A stretch of 64,000 nt of DNA from an uncultured Cyclobacteriaceae bacterium (GCA_937146645.1 CAKZRQ010000057.1:1-64000); one strand, 5' to 3'. Numbered from the stretch's first letter, positions 17,665 to 27,854 are shown. Notes: generated by a model from the letters alone, not told the origin. Program-made: numbers and translations.

Positions 17665-18588
17665 ATGAAAGCGAATTACAAAAAACTCTTCTGGCTGGTA
17701 CCAATTTTCATCTTAATAATCAATGTAAGTGTGGCTACTTCCTTCAGTCAGTTTATCTACTTTTTCTTTGAAGGATCCATGATCGCAATCACTCTTTGTG
17801 GCATTGTTTGGTTAACATGGACAAAGAATATTAAGGGAGAAGCCGGGAAATGGCTAGGAGCCAGCCTTTTTATTCTACTGGTTCTTACTCACATCACCCG
17901 GATCATCTGGCTTTGTATTCGTGGAGGAAATGAAATCCTTCTCAAGCATTTTGTACGAACTGATCTTATGGAACCTACTATTGAGCATTTTGTAGGAAGC
18001 TTGGTTGCCGCATTGGTGGTTTCATTTCTTATTTGGCTTTTCAGGCTACCTAAAAAACAGCTTATAAAAGTAGGAGGAACTGTAGGGGGATTAATTCTCA
18101 CAGGGGCTCTGACCTTCACTTGGTATGTGAATCGTGACCTAAGCTCGGATGAAATTTTCTTCCAGTATGGAATTACAGATCTTGATGGAGTACGTGGCTT
18201 GGCTCAAGAAAAAGGTAAAACTCTCTATGTAGATTTTTGGCACTCGGGCTGTAAGCCATGCATAGAGCAATTCATGGTGCATCAGGAATTTAGTTCTCAG
18301 GTGGACCATGGGAACGTCCATTTTCTCTTTGTCGGGGCAGATTTGTCAATGCCGGGCGAGAAGCAAAGACAGAGACTTATCGTGGAAAAGTATGATTTGA
18401 AAGGAACCCATGCCTTCGTTTCAAGAGAGGCATTTGCGGAGATTCTTGATTCCGCGGGCTATTTGGATAGCGTACATGGGACTAAGGCTTTTCCCCATTA
18501 TATGATTTTAGACTCAGCAGGAGAAGTAGTAGAAATAAAGGCAGGAAAGCCTTCTCGTCTTGTTGCACAAAGGTTGAATTCATTATAG
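17665..18588 (+). CDS. Membrane-anchored thioredoxin-like protein
   Basis: Hydrophobic N-terminal segments; C-terminal 'LYVDFWHSGCKPCIEQF' CxxC thioredoxin motif. Confidence 0.85.
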   Translation: MKANYKKLFWLVPIFILIINVSVATSFSQFIYFFFEGSMIAITLCGIVWLTWTKNIKGEAGKWLGASLFILLVLTHITRIIWLCIRGGNEILLKHFVRTDLMEPTIEHFVGSLVAALVVSFLIWLFRLPKKQLIKVGGTVGGLILTGALTFTWYVNRDLSSDEIFFQYGITDLDGVRGLAQEKGKTLYVDFWHSGCKPCIEQFMVHQEFSSQVDHGNVHFLFVGADLSMPGEKQRQRLIVEKYDLKGTHAFVSREAFAEILDSAGYLDSVHGTKAFPHYMILDSAGEVVEIKAGKPSRLVAQRLNSL

Positions 18589-18610
18589 TAATAGCCTCAC
18601 TAAACCAACA

Positions 18611-18635
18611 AAAAGGGACCGCATAGGTCCCTTTT
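18611..18635. terminator. Bidirectional intrinsic terminator between convergent genes
   Basis: AAAAGGGACC-GCATA-GGTCCCTTTT. Confidence 0.85.
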
Positions 18636-18639
18636 CAAG

Positions 18640-19191
18640 TCACGCTGCCAGAGGGCTTTTTTGTTTTTTGAGTTCCTCAATTCTCTTTCTTTTGGCTTCT
18701 GAAATCAATCCCGTTTCAGCATAAATTTTTGCATCCTTCAGAACGATTTCTAAGGTTTCTTTGAGATTTTTTTTCATTAAAGGGTTCATTAATATGGCCA
18801 CCACACCTTTTGACCTGAACTTTGCAGACATAGTGAGAATGGATTTATTGGGCCCATCCTCAAGAACGGACCATTCATTCGTTGCGCTTTCCACAAAGTT
18901 TGGCATGCCTCCTGTAACACTGTATGCTAAAACTCTGTCCTGATCACTGTACTTGACAAGCCTCTCACTGATCTTATCAAATCCTTTCACATTTACATTG
19001 CAAAACCGGTTTCTGACGGCTGCTCCTTCAAATTCAGGCTCGCCTGAGCCTTCAGCGAAATCCACATTTGAAGACCACTTGTAAACGTCTACAAAGCCAG
19101 GACCAATCATTTCCCAGAGTTTTTCTGCAGATACATCAATGCTAATCTGCTTTTCGATATCAAATCCTTTTTGTGCCATAATTTCTTTCAT
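18640..19191 (-). CDS. SRPBCC (START/Bet v1-like) family protein
   Basis: 'ISIDVSAEKLWEMIGPGFVDVYKWSSNVDFAEG' typical SRPBCC N-terminus. Confidence 0.75.
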   Translation of the reverse strand: MKEIMAQKGFDIEKQISIDVSAEKLWEMIGPGFVDVYKWSSNVDFAEGSGEPEFEGAAVRNRFCNVNVKGFDKISERLVKYSDQDRVLAYSVTGGMPNFVESATNEWSVLEDGPNKSILTMSAKFRSKGVVAILMNPLMKKNLKETLEIVLKDAKIYAETGLISEAKRKRIEELKKQKSPLAA

Positions 19192-19276
19192 TTTGAGTAA
19201 GACATAAATTCAATCCTTCATAAGGCTTGTATCTCAAAATTCTCGAAATCGGCTGGCTCCGGCTTTCTGAAATGGT

Positions 19277-20122
19277 TCAAATACTTGCTGAATTGGACAG
19301 CCGATATTCTCGTGGGGAGATTTTATATTTTTGCTGGAAATTCGCAGAAAATGTTGTGGGATCCACGAAGCCACAATCGTAAGCTATCGCTGAAATGGGA
19401 TCCTTGGTGGTGATTATTTTTTTGGCTGCCTTTTCTAGTCTTTGGGACTTAATATATCTGGCAGGACTCTCATTGAATTCCTTTTTAAATTCCCTCTTGA
19501 ATTTAGAGAGGCTCATGTGGCATATGAAAGCCAACTCTTCAATACTCAATGGATTGAATAGATTTTGCTCAAGTGCTTTTCGGAATTCATGGTTAACAGG
19601 ACTGAATATGTCGGTGAGAAGTGTCCGAACACTTTGATGATTTGCAGATTTCAGCAAAATCATGATCAGTTCCTTGAGCTTTAAAACGCCAAGTTCCTCA
19701 TCCAAGGCCTCAGGTTCTTCGAAGTAAATGGTGAGATTCTTTATGTACTGCTCGATCAGCTTGTTGCCAATAAATTTTTCTGGCTTTCTGCTGACTTCCT
19801 GTTTAAGGGAAGAAGGAAGCTCGTCTTTAAAAATTGACTGGAGCATCTTTGGGTATAGATACACCGCTATGGCCTCTACCTCATCTGAGTTTTCGTTGGG
19901 TCTAAACTTCTGAACATAATTATTGCAGTTTTTGATCACTGCTTCATTCATGCTAATGATGTGTTCACCTCTTGAGTCATAGGAGTACATGTTTCCTTCG
20001 GTGATGTAGAAAAAGCAAGCGAAATCCTGGATGGTACCCTGCGATCCAAAAGGGGCTTTGATTCGCATTTTTTGGAACAAGGGCATCCCCTTGAATTCTA
20101 TGATCTCATTTTTTAGAATCAT
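19277..20122 (-). CDS. AraC-family transcriptional regulator
   Basis: 'LSIEELAFICHMSLSKFKREFKKEFNESPARYIKSQRLEKAAKKI..ISAIAYDCGFVDPTTFSANFQQKYKISPREYR'. Confidence 0.95.
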   Translation of the reverse strand: MILKNEIIEFKGMPLFQKMRIKAPFGSQGTIQDFACFFYITEGNMYSYDSRGEHIISMNEAVIKNCNNYVQKFRPNENSDEVEAIAVYLYPKMLQSIFKDELPSSLKQEVSRKPEKFIGNKLIEQYIKNLTIYFEEPEALDEELGVLKLKELIMILLKSANHQSVRTLLTDIFSPVNHEFRKALEQNLFNPLSIEELAFICHMSLSKFKREFKKEFNESPARYIKSQRLEKAAKKIITTKDPISAIAYDCGFVDPTTFSANFQQKYKISPREYRLSNSASI

Positions 20123-20191
20123 GCTTCAAGGTTAGGTAATGCCTTTCGAAAAGACTTTCTGAAAAAGCTCAAATGATTAAGCTAGTCTCTA

Positions 20192-21061
20192 TTACTGATA
20201 AACCCGAATATAATCCACCAGCATGGAGCTTTCTTGAAAATTTGGATCCAGGTTGGGTTCCAAAGCAATGTTCATTAAGAAATAATATTTGTCGTCGTAA
20301 GGCCAGGTATCCTTGTTCTTTTCCGAAGGAGCATATTCTAAATGCTGTTTACCATCTACACTGAAGGTCATTTTGTCCTCTGTCCATACAAAAGAGTAGA
20401 CGTGAAATTCACTCGAAGCACCGTTTATTTTCTGCGCCCCGAAGTTTTTGGTTTGATCTCCATAGCTTGATCCATTATGCAAAGCACTGGAAACCACATC
20501 CTGATTTTTTCCCCAATGCTCTACAATATCAATTTCACCGCAATGCGGCCAAACGGTGGTTCCATAACCCTCATTATCCCAATATGCACCATCTTCGTCA
20601 ATATTTGTATTGAGCATCCAGATCGCTGGCCAGGTACCATATCCTTCTGGCATCTTGGCTCGTACTTCCACTCGTCCATAAGTAAAAGAGAACTTAGAAT
20701 TCAAGCGAGCTGACGTATATTCTTTTAGCTCACCCTGGTCCTCGTAGGACTCTTTCTTAGCAACTACATGTAAATGGCCATCCTTGACGAAGGCATTGTC
20801 TTCCTTATCTGTATAATGCATTAAGAGACCTCCCCACCAGCTTCCGTTACCGCTCTCAGGTAGTTGGGTTTGCATAAACCACTTTTCAGGGTCAATAGGG
20901 CCATCTTCATTAAATTCATCAGACCAGATAAGCGTATCGAATTCTGATTCTGGGAATTCTACAGCAACCAGCGGTTCCTCAAAGTTGAGGCTAATGAATC
21001 CTGAAACAGTGATTACGGTGAATGCCAAAAGGCTCCAAAGGATGGTTCTCTTATTCTTCAT
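20192..21061 (-). CDS. GH16 family beta-glucanase/laminarinase-like glycoside hydrolase
   Basis: 'WSDEFNEDGPIDPEKW' and catalytic 'GEIDIVEHWG' (ExDxxE). Confidence 0.93.
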   Translation of the reverse strand: MKNKRTILWSLLAFTVITVSGFISLNFEEPLVAVEFPESEFDTLIWSDEFNEDGPIDPEKWFMQTQLPESGNGSWWGGLLMHYTDKEDNAFVKDGHLHVVAKKESYEDQGELKEYTSARLNSKFSFTYGRVEVRAKMPEGYGTWPAIWMLNTNIDEDGAYWDNEGYGTTVWPHCGEIDIVEHWGKNQDVVSSALHNGSSYGDQTKNFGAQKINGASSEFHVYSFVWTEDKMTFSVDGKQHLEYAPSEKNKDTWPYDDKYYFLMNIALEPNLDPNFQESSMLVDYIRVYQ

Positions 21062-21143
21062 AATTGATAAAGGTGCTAAGGGATTTTGAATCTAGTCAAC
21101 CAGAAGTAAATATGAAATTTGGGTGGTCCAATTTATCTGTACC

Positions 21144-21977
21144 TCATTCAATCTTGACTGTCGGGCTGCTGGACAAATACCCCAAACTTTGAAGGAATGA
21201 ATCCGCTTCCTGAACCGTTTGTTTATAGAAGTCAAAGTTGCCATAATTGAAAAAACCATGGCCTTCTCCTTCGTAAAGTTTGAGTTCGCATCGACTTCCA
21301 ACTTTTTCCATTACAGTTTTGTAATATTCAGCAGTTTCTACAGGAATCAGTTCATCCTCTGTTCCGAGAAATACAATGGTTGGAGGGGCTCCTTCCCTGA
21401 TGTTGTGCAATGGAGAGAACTTGAGGTAATCCTCACCAATTCGCTCAAAACCATAACCTCCAGGGCCATTATCAATCACGGGATTAAATAAGACCAATGC
21501 ATTGGGAACGGCATCAATCATGATGTCATCCATTGGGTCGTTGTATGCTTCGATTAACGCGGTAGCTGCAGCCAGATGGCCGCCAGCTGAGCCACCGGAA
21601 GCGATGATTTTATCTGGATCGATTTTGAAATTTTCGGCGTTTATTCGAATAAATCGGATGGCAGATTTGGCATCTTTTAAAGATTCAAAAGGAGTGATCT
21701 GATGGATGCTCGCAATTCTATAATCTACGAGAAAGCAAGTCAATCCCCGTTGAGAAAAATACTCCGCATGTTTTCTAAAGTGACTTCGATTCCCTCCGGT
21801 CCATCCACCACCAAAAAAGAAAATCATTGCGGGGTTTATGGACGCTTCAGTTTCAGCTTGATACACTTCCAGATAAAGTCTTGTAGTATCAATTTCTTTA
21901 TACAGGACTGTGTCTTGGGCTTTGACTCTGAAGCAAATAGTAATTCCGATAAGAAGAAAACCAAAAAGCTTTTTCAT
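21144..21977 (-). CDS. Alpha/beta hydrolase (BD-FAE/lipase-like esterase)
   Basis: Signal peptide, 'MIFFFGGGWTGG' oxyanion and 'IIASGGSAGGHLAAATAL' GxSxG. Confidence 0.9.
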   Translation of the reverse strand: MKKLFGFLLIGITICFRVKAQDTVLYKEIDTTRLYLEVYQAETEASINPAMIFFFGGGWTGGNRSHFRKHAEYFSQRGLTCFLVDYRIASIHQITPFESLKDAKSAIRFIRINAENFKIDPDKIIASGGSAGGHLAAATALIEAYNDPMDDIMIDAVPNALVLFNPVIDNGPGGYGFERIGEDYLKFSPLHNIREGAPPTIVFLGTEDELIPVETAEYYKTVMEKVGSRCELKLYEGEGHGFFNYGNFDFYKQTVQEADSFLQSLGYLSSSPTVKIE

Positions 21978-22041
21978 GCCTCTAAAATAGGCTGTTTAAT
22001 TAAGCAGGCAAGCGAGTGTTAAACCGGAATAGGGGTACTTC

Positions 22042-22854
22042 TTACATCCGAATTTGGCCATATTTCAAGATTCCTACAAAAATGGTTCCACCCAATACAT
22101 TGCCCAGCGTGGCCCAAACCTGAAAATTGACATAATCTATCAACCTGATTTTCTCACTTGTCATAAGACCAGCCAATACTTCGATGGAGCCGACGATACA
22201 GTGATGTAATCCTGCTAAACCAATTACAAAAGTCACCAAAATAATAACGAAAATCCTACTCAAGCTGTCTTTTGAAGAAGTAACAAGCCAGCCTAAGAGC
22301 CCCATCATCCAACCAGCTAGGATTGCACTCACAAGAATAGTACTCCAGTCATGGTCAACCATTTTATCCGCTAGATGGAAGAATGAGTTTATTTCAATAA
22401 AACCGACGGACGGACCAATTTTAATCAGAAGAAGGGAAAAAATTAATCCTCCTAAGAGGTTGCCTACATAGACTAGGGACCATAGAGAGATTAGACTTCT
22501 TATCGTAACTGAGCGATTTAAAACGGGAAGCAATGCAAGAGCTGTATGCTCTGTAAAAAGTTCAGAACGACCAATTATGACAAAAATGAAACCTAACGGA
22601 TAAGAGAGCGCAAGTAGAACGGTTAAAAGTTCAGGGCTAGTGTTCCCTCCGAAAAGTGTGTAGAGGGTTCCCATCAAAAGCACACTGAATCCAATCTCGA
22701 GACCAGCAATGAAGGCAGAAATAAACAGATTGGTATTTGATCTCTTAAACTCTTTTAAGCTTGCAGCAATTTGTTCTTCCAATATCTCTTCTGATTCTTT
22801 TGGCTTGGACTGCGGTTCAATTTTTTTCTTCTGTTCAAAAAGCTTTTTAATCAT
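22042..22854 (-). CDS. Formate/nitrite transporter (FNT) family channel
   Basis: Six hydrophobic segments; 'SAFIAGLEIGFSVLLMG', 'NLLGGLIFSLLL', 'GLHHCIVGSIEVLAGL', 'LGNVLGGTIFVGILKYG'. Confidence 0.88.
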   Translation of the reverse strand: MIKKLFEQKKKIEPQSKPKESEEILEEQIAASLKEFKRSNTNLFISAFIAGLEIGFSVLLMGTLYTLFGGNTSPELLTVLLALSYPLGFIFVIIGRSELFTEHTALALLPVLNRSVTIRSLISLWSLVYVGNLLGGLIFSLLLIKIGPSVGFIEINSFFHLADKMVDHDWSTILVSAILAGWMMGLLGWLVTSSKDSLSRIFVIILVTFVIGLAGLHHCIVGSIEVLAGLMTSEKIRLIDYVNFQVWATLGNVLGGTIFVGILKYGQIRM

Positions 22855-22974
22855 TTTGGTTCTCTAATTTTTCCTTCTGTAATGGTCGGAAGAATCATGC
22901 CATTAAATGAATGTGGGTTAATAGCCCAGTTATCTTAGACTTTGAGCTTATATTGTAGAATTATTACACAGTTT

Positions 22975-23331
22975 ATGGGGATTCTTGTTGTAGATGATGA
23001 AGCGGATATCCGGCACATGATAACAGTTTTTCTAAAAAAATCTAATAGGGAGGTTATTACTGTAGGGACTTTTAGCGAAGCTAAAGAAATGCTGATTAGC
23101 CATAATTTTGATTTACATTTCCTGGATTTGAATTTACCTGATGGTACCGGTTTTGATTTGATTCCCTTTGTACGAAAGAAATATAATTATTCGAGGATCA
23201 TCGTGATGAGTGCCTACCACAATGAATCTGAGATGATTAGAGCACAAGAGTTGGGAGCAGATATGTTTTTAAAAAAACCATTTAGCAAGGTCCAAGTGCT
23301 GAATGCAGTTAATAATTTTTTATCTGAATAA
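22975..23331 (+). CDS. Single-domain response regulator receiver protein
   Basis: 'ILVVDDEADIRHMI', 'LHFLDLNLPDGTGFDLI', 'FLKKPFSKVQVL'. Confidence 0.93.
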   Translation: MGILVVDDEADIRHMITVFLKKSNREVITVGTFSEAKEMLISHNFDLHFLDLNLPDGTGFDLIPFVRKKYNYSRIIVMSAYHNESEMIRAQELGADMFLKKPFSKVQVLNAVNNFLSE

Positions 23332-23334
23332 GCA

Positions 23335-24702
23335 ATGCAAAAAATTTTAATAATCGACGACGAACAGGATATCTGTACACTATTAAAACGATTTTTTGAA
23401 AAGAAAAATTTTCAGGTTAGTACTGGACTTTCTGGTAAAGAAGGTCTTAAAATGATTCAGAGTGAAGCCTTTGATTTAGTTATATGTGATTTTAGACTAC
23501 CGGATCATACGGGCTTGGAGATGCTGGAGAGAATCAAGATTCTTCAAAAAGACCTTCAGGTTATAATAATTACTGGATATTCGGATGTCCGAATTGCTGT
23601 GGAGGCCTTAAAAAAGGGAGCATTCGATTATGTTACGAAACCGCTATATCCTGACGAAATATTATTGACGGTAAATAAAGCCTTGAATAAGGAAAATGTC
23701 ACTCAGTATAAATCCAAATCTGGGGCAAAGAAGAAGCAAAGAAAAAACTTTATTGTTGGAGCAAGTCGTCCATCACAGACTGTCCGGAATCATATTGATC
23801 TAGTTGCTCCAACGGATTTATCCGTGATTGTTACGGGAGAAACAGGAACTGGTAAGGAATTCGTTGCAAGGTCTATTCACGAAAAAAGTAACAGAAGCGG
23901 TAAAAGTTTTGTGGCTTTGGATTGTGGGGCACTTCCTCAGGAACTGGCTGGAAGTGAACTTTTTGGACATATAAAAGGGGCTTTCACGGGTGCAGTTTCG
24001 GATAAAACTGGCTGCTTCGAACTAGCCTCCGGCGGTACATTATTCCTAGATGAAATAGGTAATCTTTCTTACGAAAATCAAATCAAGCTTTTGAGGGTTT
24101 TGCAGGAAAGGGTCATAAAAAAGGTAGGGGGAACGAAAAATATTCCAGTAGATGTGAGGTTAATAGCGGCTACGAATGAAGACCTTAAATCTGCTGTAAG
24201 AGAAGGAGATTTCAGAGAGGACCTTTATCACAGACTTAATGAATTCAGCATACCACTAGCCCCACTTAGAGAAAGAAAGGAGGATATTATTCTTTTTTCC
24301 AATCACTTCTTAAAGGAGTCCAATGAGAGGCTTGGAAAAGCTGTTGAAACTTTTGATCCTGACGTTCTTGAACTCCTTTCCGCCTATCCTTGGTATGGGA
24401 ATCTGAGGGAATTAGGCAATGTGATTCGTCGATCAGTTTTACTATCCTCAGGAAAAAATATTAGTTCTTCCACCATTCCTTTAGAGATCAAAAATCCAGA
24501 TTCTGAAGGGTCGCGAATAAATGATTCTTCAGCTTTTTATAGAGGAAAAACATTAAAAGAGGTTGCCGCATTGGCGGAGGCCAAAGCTATTCGGTCGGCC
24601 ATGGAAGCGACAAATAACAATAAGTCTGAAATGGCGAGGCTTTTAGGTGTGGATAGAAAAACTCTCTACAACAAACTCAAATCCTACAATATTGACATCT
24701 AA
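23335..24702 (+). CDS. Sigma-54-dependent response regulator (NtrC family)
   Basis: Receiver domain, AAA+ '[15 protein letters not shown]', 'GAFTGA' loop, C-terminal Fis-type HTH '[22 protein letters not shown]'. Confidence 0.97.
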   Translation: MQKILIIDDEQDICTLLKRFFEKKNFQVSTGLSGKEGLKMIQSEAFDLVICDFRLPDHTGLEMLERIKILQKDLQVIIITGYSDVRIAVEALKKGAFDYVTKPLYPDEILLTVNKALNKENVTQYKSKSGAKKKQRKNFIVGASRPSQTVRNHIDLVAPTDLSVIVTGETGTGKEFVARSIHEKSNRSGKSFVALDCGALPQELAGSELFGHIKGAFTGAVSDKTGCFELASGGTLFLDEIGNLSYENQIKLLRVLQERVIKKVGGTKNIPVDVRLIAATNEDLKSAVREGDFREDLYHRLNEFSIPLAPLRERKEDIILFSNHFLKESNERLGKAVETFDPDVLELLSAYPWYGNLRELGNVIRRSVLLSSGKNISSSTIPLEIKNPDSEGSRINDSSAFYRGKTLKEVAALAEAKAIRSAMEATNNNKSEMARLLGVDRKTLYNKLKSYNIDI

Positions 24703-26137
24703 TCGATCTACCCACGAATTTTTGCACAGCATTCTTCAGGGTTCCTTTAGTGGCATCATGGCCTTTAAATCTATAAGGAATGAGAATGACGATATTGTGG
24801 ATTTTGAGTGGACCTTTGTTAATCAACTCGCCAGTAAATTGGTTGGCATACCCTCAGACGAACTAGTAGGTTCAAGACTTTTAGATTTGCTACCAGGTAA
24901 TAAAGAAGCAGGCTTATTTGATCGATACAAGGAGGTGGTTGAGTCTCGTAAAATGGTCACGTTTGAGCAGTTTTATCCTGGAGAAGAGATAAATAAATGG
25001 TTTAAAATTTCGGCAGTTCATCTTGAAGACGGTTTTACTGTAAATTTCCAGGATATTTCAGACCTGAAGGAGGCCATGATCGAATCAGAGTCTAGAGGCA
25101 AGAAATACCAAAAGCTTTTTGAAGAATCTCTTGATCCTATTTTTCTCGCTGATGAAAAGTTTAATGTGATGGAATCCAATGACGCTTTTGTCAAACTTTT
25201 TTCAAGTGAAAAAAATCTTAATTCTTCATCTCTTGATTCTCTCTTTGCCCTAACATCGGATTTTGAAAAATTTCATGATGAAATACGAAAATCGGGAAAG
25301 GTGGTCGAGTTTGAAGCAGACTTATTGAATCAGCTGGGGAAAAAGCGTCCATGCCTGATTAATTGCTCTCACCTGATTGGCGAAAACGATAAGGAAAAAT
25401 TCTTTCTGGGTGTGGTGAGAGATTTAACTAAAAGAAAGCGTGCAGAGCGCGAACTAATCCTGGCGGAAAAAATATCTATGACTGGAAAGCTTTCTCGAAC
25501 CATTGGCCATGAGGTCAGAAATCCGCTGACCAATTTGGGCTTGGCTCTGGATCAATTAAAGGATGAAGTTGAGCAGTATTCAGCGGATGTGGAGATCTAC
25601 TTTGAGATCATTGAAAGAAATCTAAAGCGGATCAATAATCTAATTAATGATTTGCTAGACTCATCAAAACCCAAAGAGCTTAAACTTCAAAAGAAAAGCT
25701 TAAATGAGGTAGTTCAGTCATCTATCGCCTTGGTGAGGGATCGTCTCAATCTTAGAAACTTGAGGCTAGAGGAAAATTATGATCGCCACCTTACTGAGTG
25801 TTTGATTGATGAAGATCAGCTTAAAGTTGCGCTATTAAATTTGATGATTAATGCCATAGAGGCCATGGAGGATGGGAAAGGTATTTTATCTGTAAAGAGC
25901 TACTATGAGGAGAGTTCCATCTATCTGGAAATTGAGGATAATGGCATTGGTATACCTAAAGAAAATCTAACGAAATTATTTCAGCCTTTTTTTACTTCTA
26001 AAAAGGAAGGTACAGGACTGGGACTGGTTACCGTACAAAATATCATTCAAAGCCATAGGGGAGAGATTCAGGCAGAGAGTGAAGTTGGAAAGGGTACCCG
26101 ATTTACCATGAGCTTCCCAATCCTGGTTGAGGATTAA
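24692..26137 (+). CDS. PAS-domain sensor histidine kinase; ORF opens at ATG 24647, TTG at 24692 is an alternative start with less overlap
   Basis: 'TIGHEVRNPLTNLGLALDQL' H-box, 'LEIEDNGIGIPKENLTKLFQPFFTSKKEGTGLGLVTVQNII'. Confidence 0.93.
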   Translation: MTSNRSTHEFLHSILQGSFSGIMAFKSIRNENDDIVDFEWTFVNQLASKLVGIPSDELVGSRLLDLLPGNKEAGLFDRYKEVVESRKMVTFEQFYPGEEINKWFKISAVHLEDGFTVNFQDISDLKEAMIESESRGKKYQKLFEESLDPIFLADEKFNVMESNDAFVKLFSSEKNLNSSSLDSLFALTSDFEKFHDEIRKSGKVVEFEADLLNQLGKKRPCLINCSHLIGENDKEKFFLGVVRDLTKRKRAERELILAEKISMTGKLSRTIGHEVRNPLTNLGLALDQLKDEVEQYSADVEIYFEIIERNLKRINNLINDLLDSSKPKELKLQKKSLNEVVQSSIALVRDRLNLRNLRLEENYDRHLTECLIDEDQLKVALLNLMINAIEAMEDGKGILSVKSYYEESSIYLEIEDNGIGIPKENLTKLFQPFFTSKKEGTGLGLVTVQNIIQSHRGEIQAESEVGKGTRFTMSFPILVED

Positions 26138-26206
26138 TCACCCCACCTGAGAAATATTTTCTACATCGTAACCCCACCAAGTCTCGTTATTTGGCTTCCC
26201 TGCTCC

Positions 26207-26224
26207 TTGGTACATGATTCGCTT
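26207..26224 (+). promoter_or_regulatory. Putative sigma-54 (-24/-12) promoter
   Basis: TTGGTACATGATTCGCTT: GG-N10-GC spacing, close to TGGCAC-N5-TTGCW; 55 bp upstream of the YtxH ATG and downstream of an NtrC-type activator gene. Confidence 0.6.
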
Positions 26225-26278
26225 CTAAAATCATTGAACGTTCTAAAGATTTTAGAATAGCTGACAAAAATTAAAATT

Positions 26279-26542
26279 ATGGATTATTTAAAAACTACAT
26301 TTTCATTTTTATTAGGAGCCGGACTAGGAGTAGCAGCCGGAATTCTGACTGCACCAAAGAAAGGAAAGAGAACCAGAGCTGATATCTCCAACTTCATAGA
26401 CGATACCAAAAGCGAGTTAGAGGAAATGAGTAATCAAAAGTTGGCTGAAGCTAAAAGCTATCTCAACCAAACAGTAGAAACTCAAAGAAAAAATGCCAAG
26501 AAGGGCATTAAAAAGGTAAAAGAAGTAGCTACTATTTCATAA
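26279..26542 (+). CDS. YtxH domain-containing (gas vesicle/stress) protein
   Basis: 'FLLGAGLGVAAGILTAPKKGKRTRADI'. Confidence 0.92.
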   Translation: MDYLKTTFSFLLGAGLGVAAGILTAPKKGKRTRADISNFIDDTKSELEEMSNQKLAEAKSYLNQTVETQRKNAKKGIKKVKEVATIS

Positions 26543-26560
26543 GCCGAATTCAATTAACTG

Positions 26561-26591
26561 AAAAAAAGCCGCCATTTTTGGCGGCTTTTTT
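26561..26591 (+). terminator. Intrinsic terminator (bidirectional in appearance) between convergent genes
   Basis: AAAAAGCCGCC-ATTTTT-GGCGGCTTTTTT. Confidence 0.9.
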
Positions 26592-27657
26592 ATTGATCAA
26601 TTGCCCGTCTTAATTTATCCTTCGCTTCTGCTTGGTCGTCCGAGTCCAATTTCTTCGAAGTAATGCTTTTTTTACTTCCCTCCGAAAAATCAGGAAGATA
26701 GATTTCTGCAAGAATGGGGAAATGATCTGACCCGAAGTGTTTCAACCTCTTCAGCTGGGTTATTTGAAATTCAGAACTCAAGAAAAAATGGTCAAGCGGC
26801 CACCTGATTAATGGGTAGTTAGCATTGAAAGTATTGAAGAAACCCCTTCCCTTTCTTGGATCCTTCAAGCCACTAAGTCTTAAGAAAAGTCTGGTGGTAT
26901 GAGACCATGCCACATCATTCAAATCGCCAGCTACGAGTACAGGACATTCACTGTTCCGAACCTCTTTACCCACTTGAATCAATTCAGCGTCCCTTTCTAA
27001 AGAACTTTTATTTTCGGATGGAGATGGAGGTTTTGGGTGTAATCCAAAAAACTTGATAGATCTATCATTTCCTAACTCAATAATAGATTCAATGGAAGGT
27101 ACATCATTTTCAATTCTGAAATGAATCTTCGTGTCCCTTAGTTTTAATCTACTGTATAGCAATAATCCATACGTATTTTCAAGAGGATGCAAGACGCTGT
27201 ACGGATATTCTGCGCTAATAGCCTTATCAATGTTTTCTTTCCAAAGCGTATTGGTTTCGAGAAGAAAAATTAAGTCTGGATTTTCTTCTTTAATAATTCG
27301 AATCAATGCCTCAAAATTCTTATTAGGCATTAAAACGTTCGCTGCCATAATTTTAACGGAGACTCCATTTTCTTGATATTTTGCACTTTTTACAGACTTT
27401 GAAGCGATAGCGGTGTATGGGAAAATAATCCATAGTCGAATTGCTAGACAAAGCAATAGCAGGCAAATCATACCGACTTGGATTAAGGGGTTTTCGTTGG
27501 GCCATAAAATGATAAAAAATATTGCCCCAATATTTATGGTAGAGAATTGAACGTAAGGAAAATCAAAGAATCTAAATGCCCAATGCTCCAATTTTAAAAA
27601 GGGCAAGACGGTACCGAGTAAAATTAGAAGACTTAATGATAAGGAAACGATGTTCAT
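26590..27657 (-). CDS. Endonuclease/exonuclease/phosphatase family protein with N-terminal membrane segments
   Basis: 'IMAANVLMPNKNFEALI', 'PVLVAGDLNDVAWSHTTRLF', 'PLDHFFLSSEFQ..GSDHFPILAEI'. Confidence 0.9.
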   Translation of the reverse strand: MNIVSLSLSLLILLGTVLPFLKLEHWAFRFFDFPYVQFSTINIGAIFFIILWPNENPLIQVGMICLLLLCLAIRLWIIFPYTAIASKSVKSAKYQENGVSVKIMAANVLMPNKNFEALIRIIKEENPDLIFLLETNTLWKENIDKAISAEYPYSVLHPLENTYGLLLYSRLKLRDTKIHFRIENDVPSIESIIELGNDRSIKFFGLHPKPPSPSENKSSLERDAELIQVGKEVRNSECPVLVAGDLNDVAWSHTTRLFLRLSGLKDPRKGRGFFNTFNANYPLIRWPLDHFFLSSEFQITQLKRLKHFGSDHFPILAEIYLPDFSEGSKKSITSKKLDSDDQAEAKDKLRRAIDQ

Positions 27658-27662
27658 AAAAT

Positions 27663-27689
27663 AAAGCCAGGCTTCAAAACCTGGCTTAT
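27663..27689 (-). terminator. Intrinsic terminator between the DUF1328 gene and the EEP-family gene
   Basis: AAGCCAGG-(CTTCAAAA)-CCTGGCTT hairpin with a T-rich flank on the minus strand. Confidence 0.65.
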
Positions 27690-27695
27690 TAAGAC

Positions 27696-27854
27696 TTAAG
27701 AGAAAACTTGCCCTAGCAGAGACACGACCACAAGTACTAGGAAAATAAAGAATATTATTCTAGCTATTGAGGCGGCTCCTTTCGCTATTCCTGTGAAGCC
27801 TAATAATCCTGCTATAATTGCGATGACGACAAATGCTATAGTCCATTCTAACAT
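27696..27854 (-). CDS. DUF1328-family small membrane protein (52 aa), absent from the supplied ORF track
   Basis: Manual reverse-complement translation: [52 protein letters not shown]. Confidence 0.92.
   Translation of the reverse strand: MLEWTIAFVVIAIIAGLLGFTGIAKGAASIARIIFFIFLVLVVVSLLGQVFS

Noticed and set aside
20192-21977. GH16 plus esterase as a polysaccharide utilisation locus
   Set aside because: No SusC/SusD pair or other carbohydrate-active genes adjacent; only two enzymes
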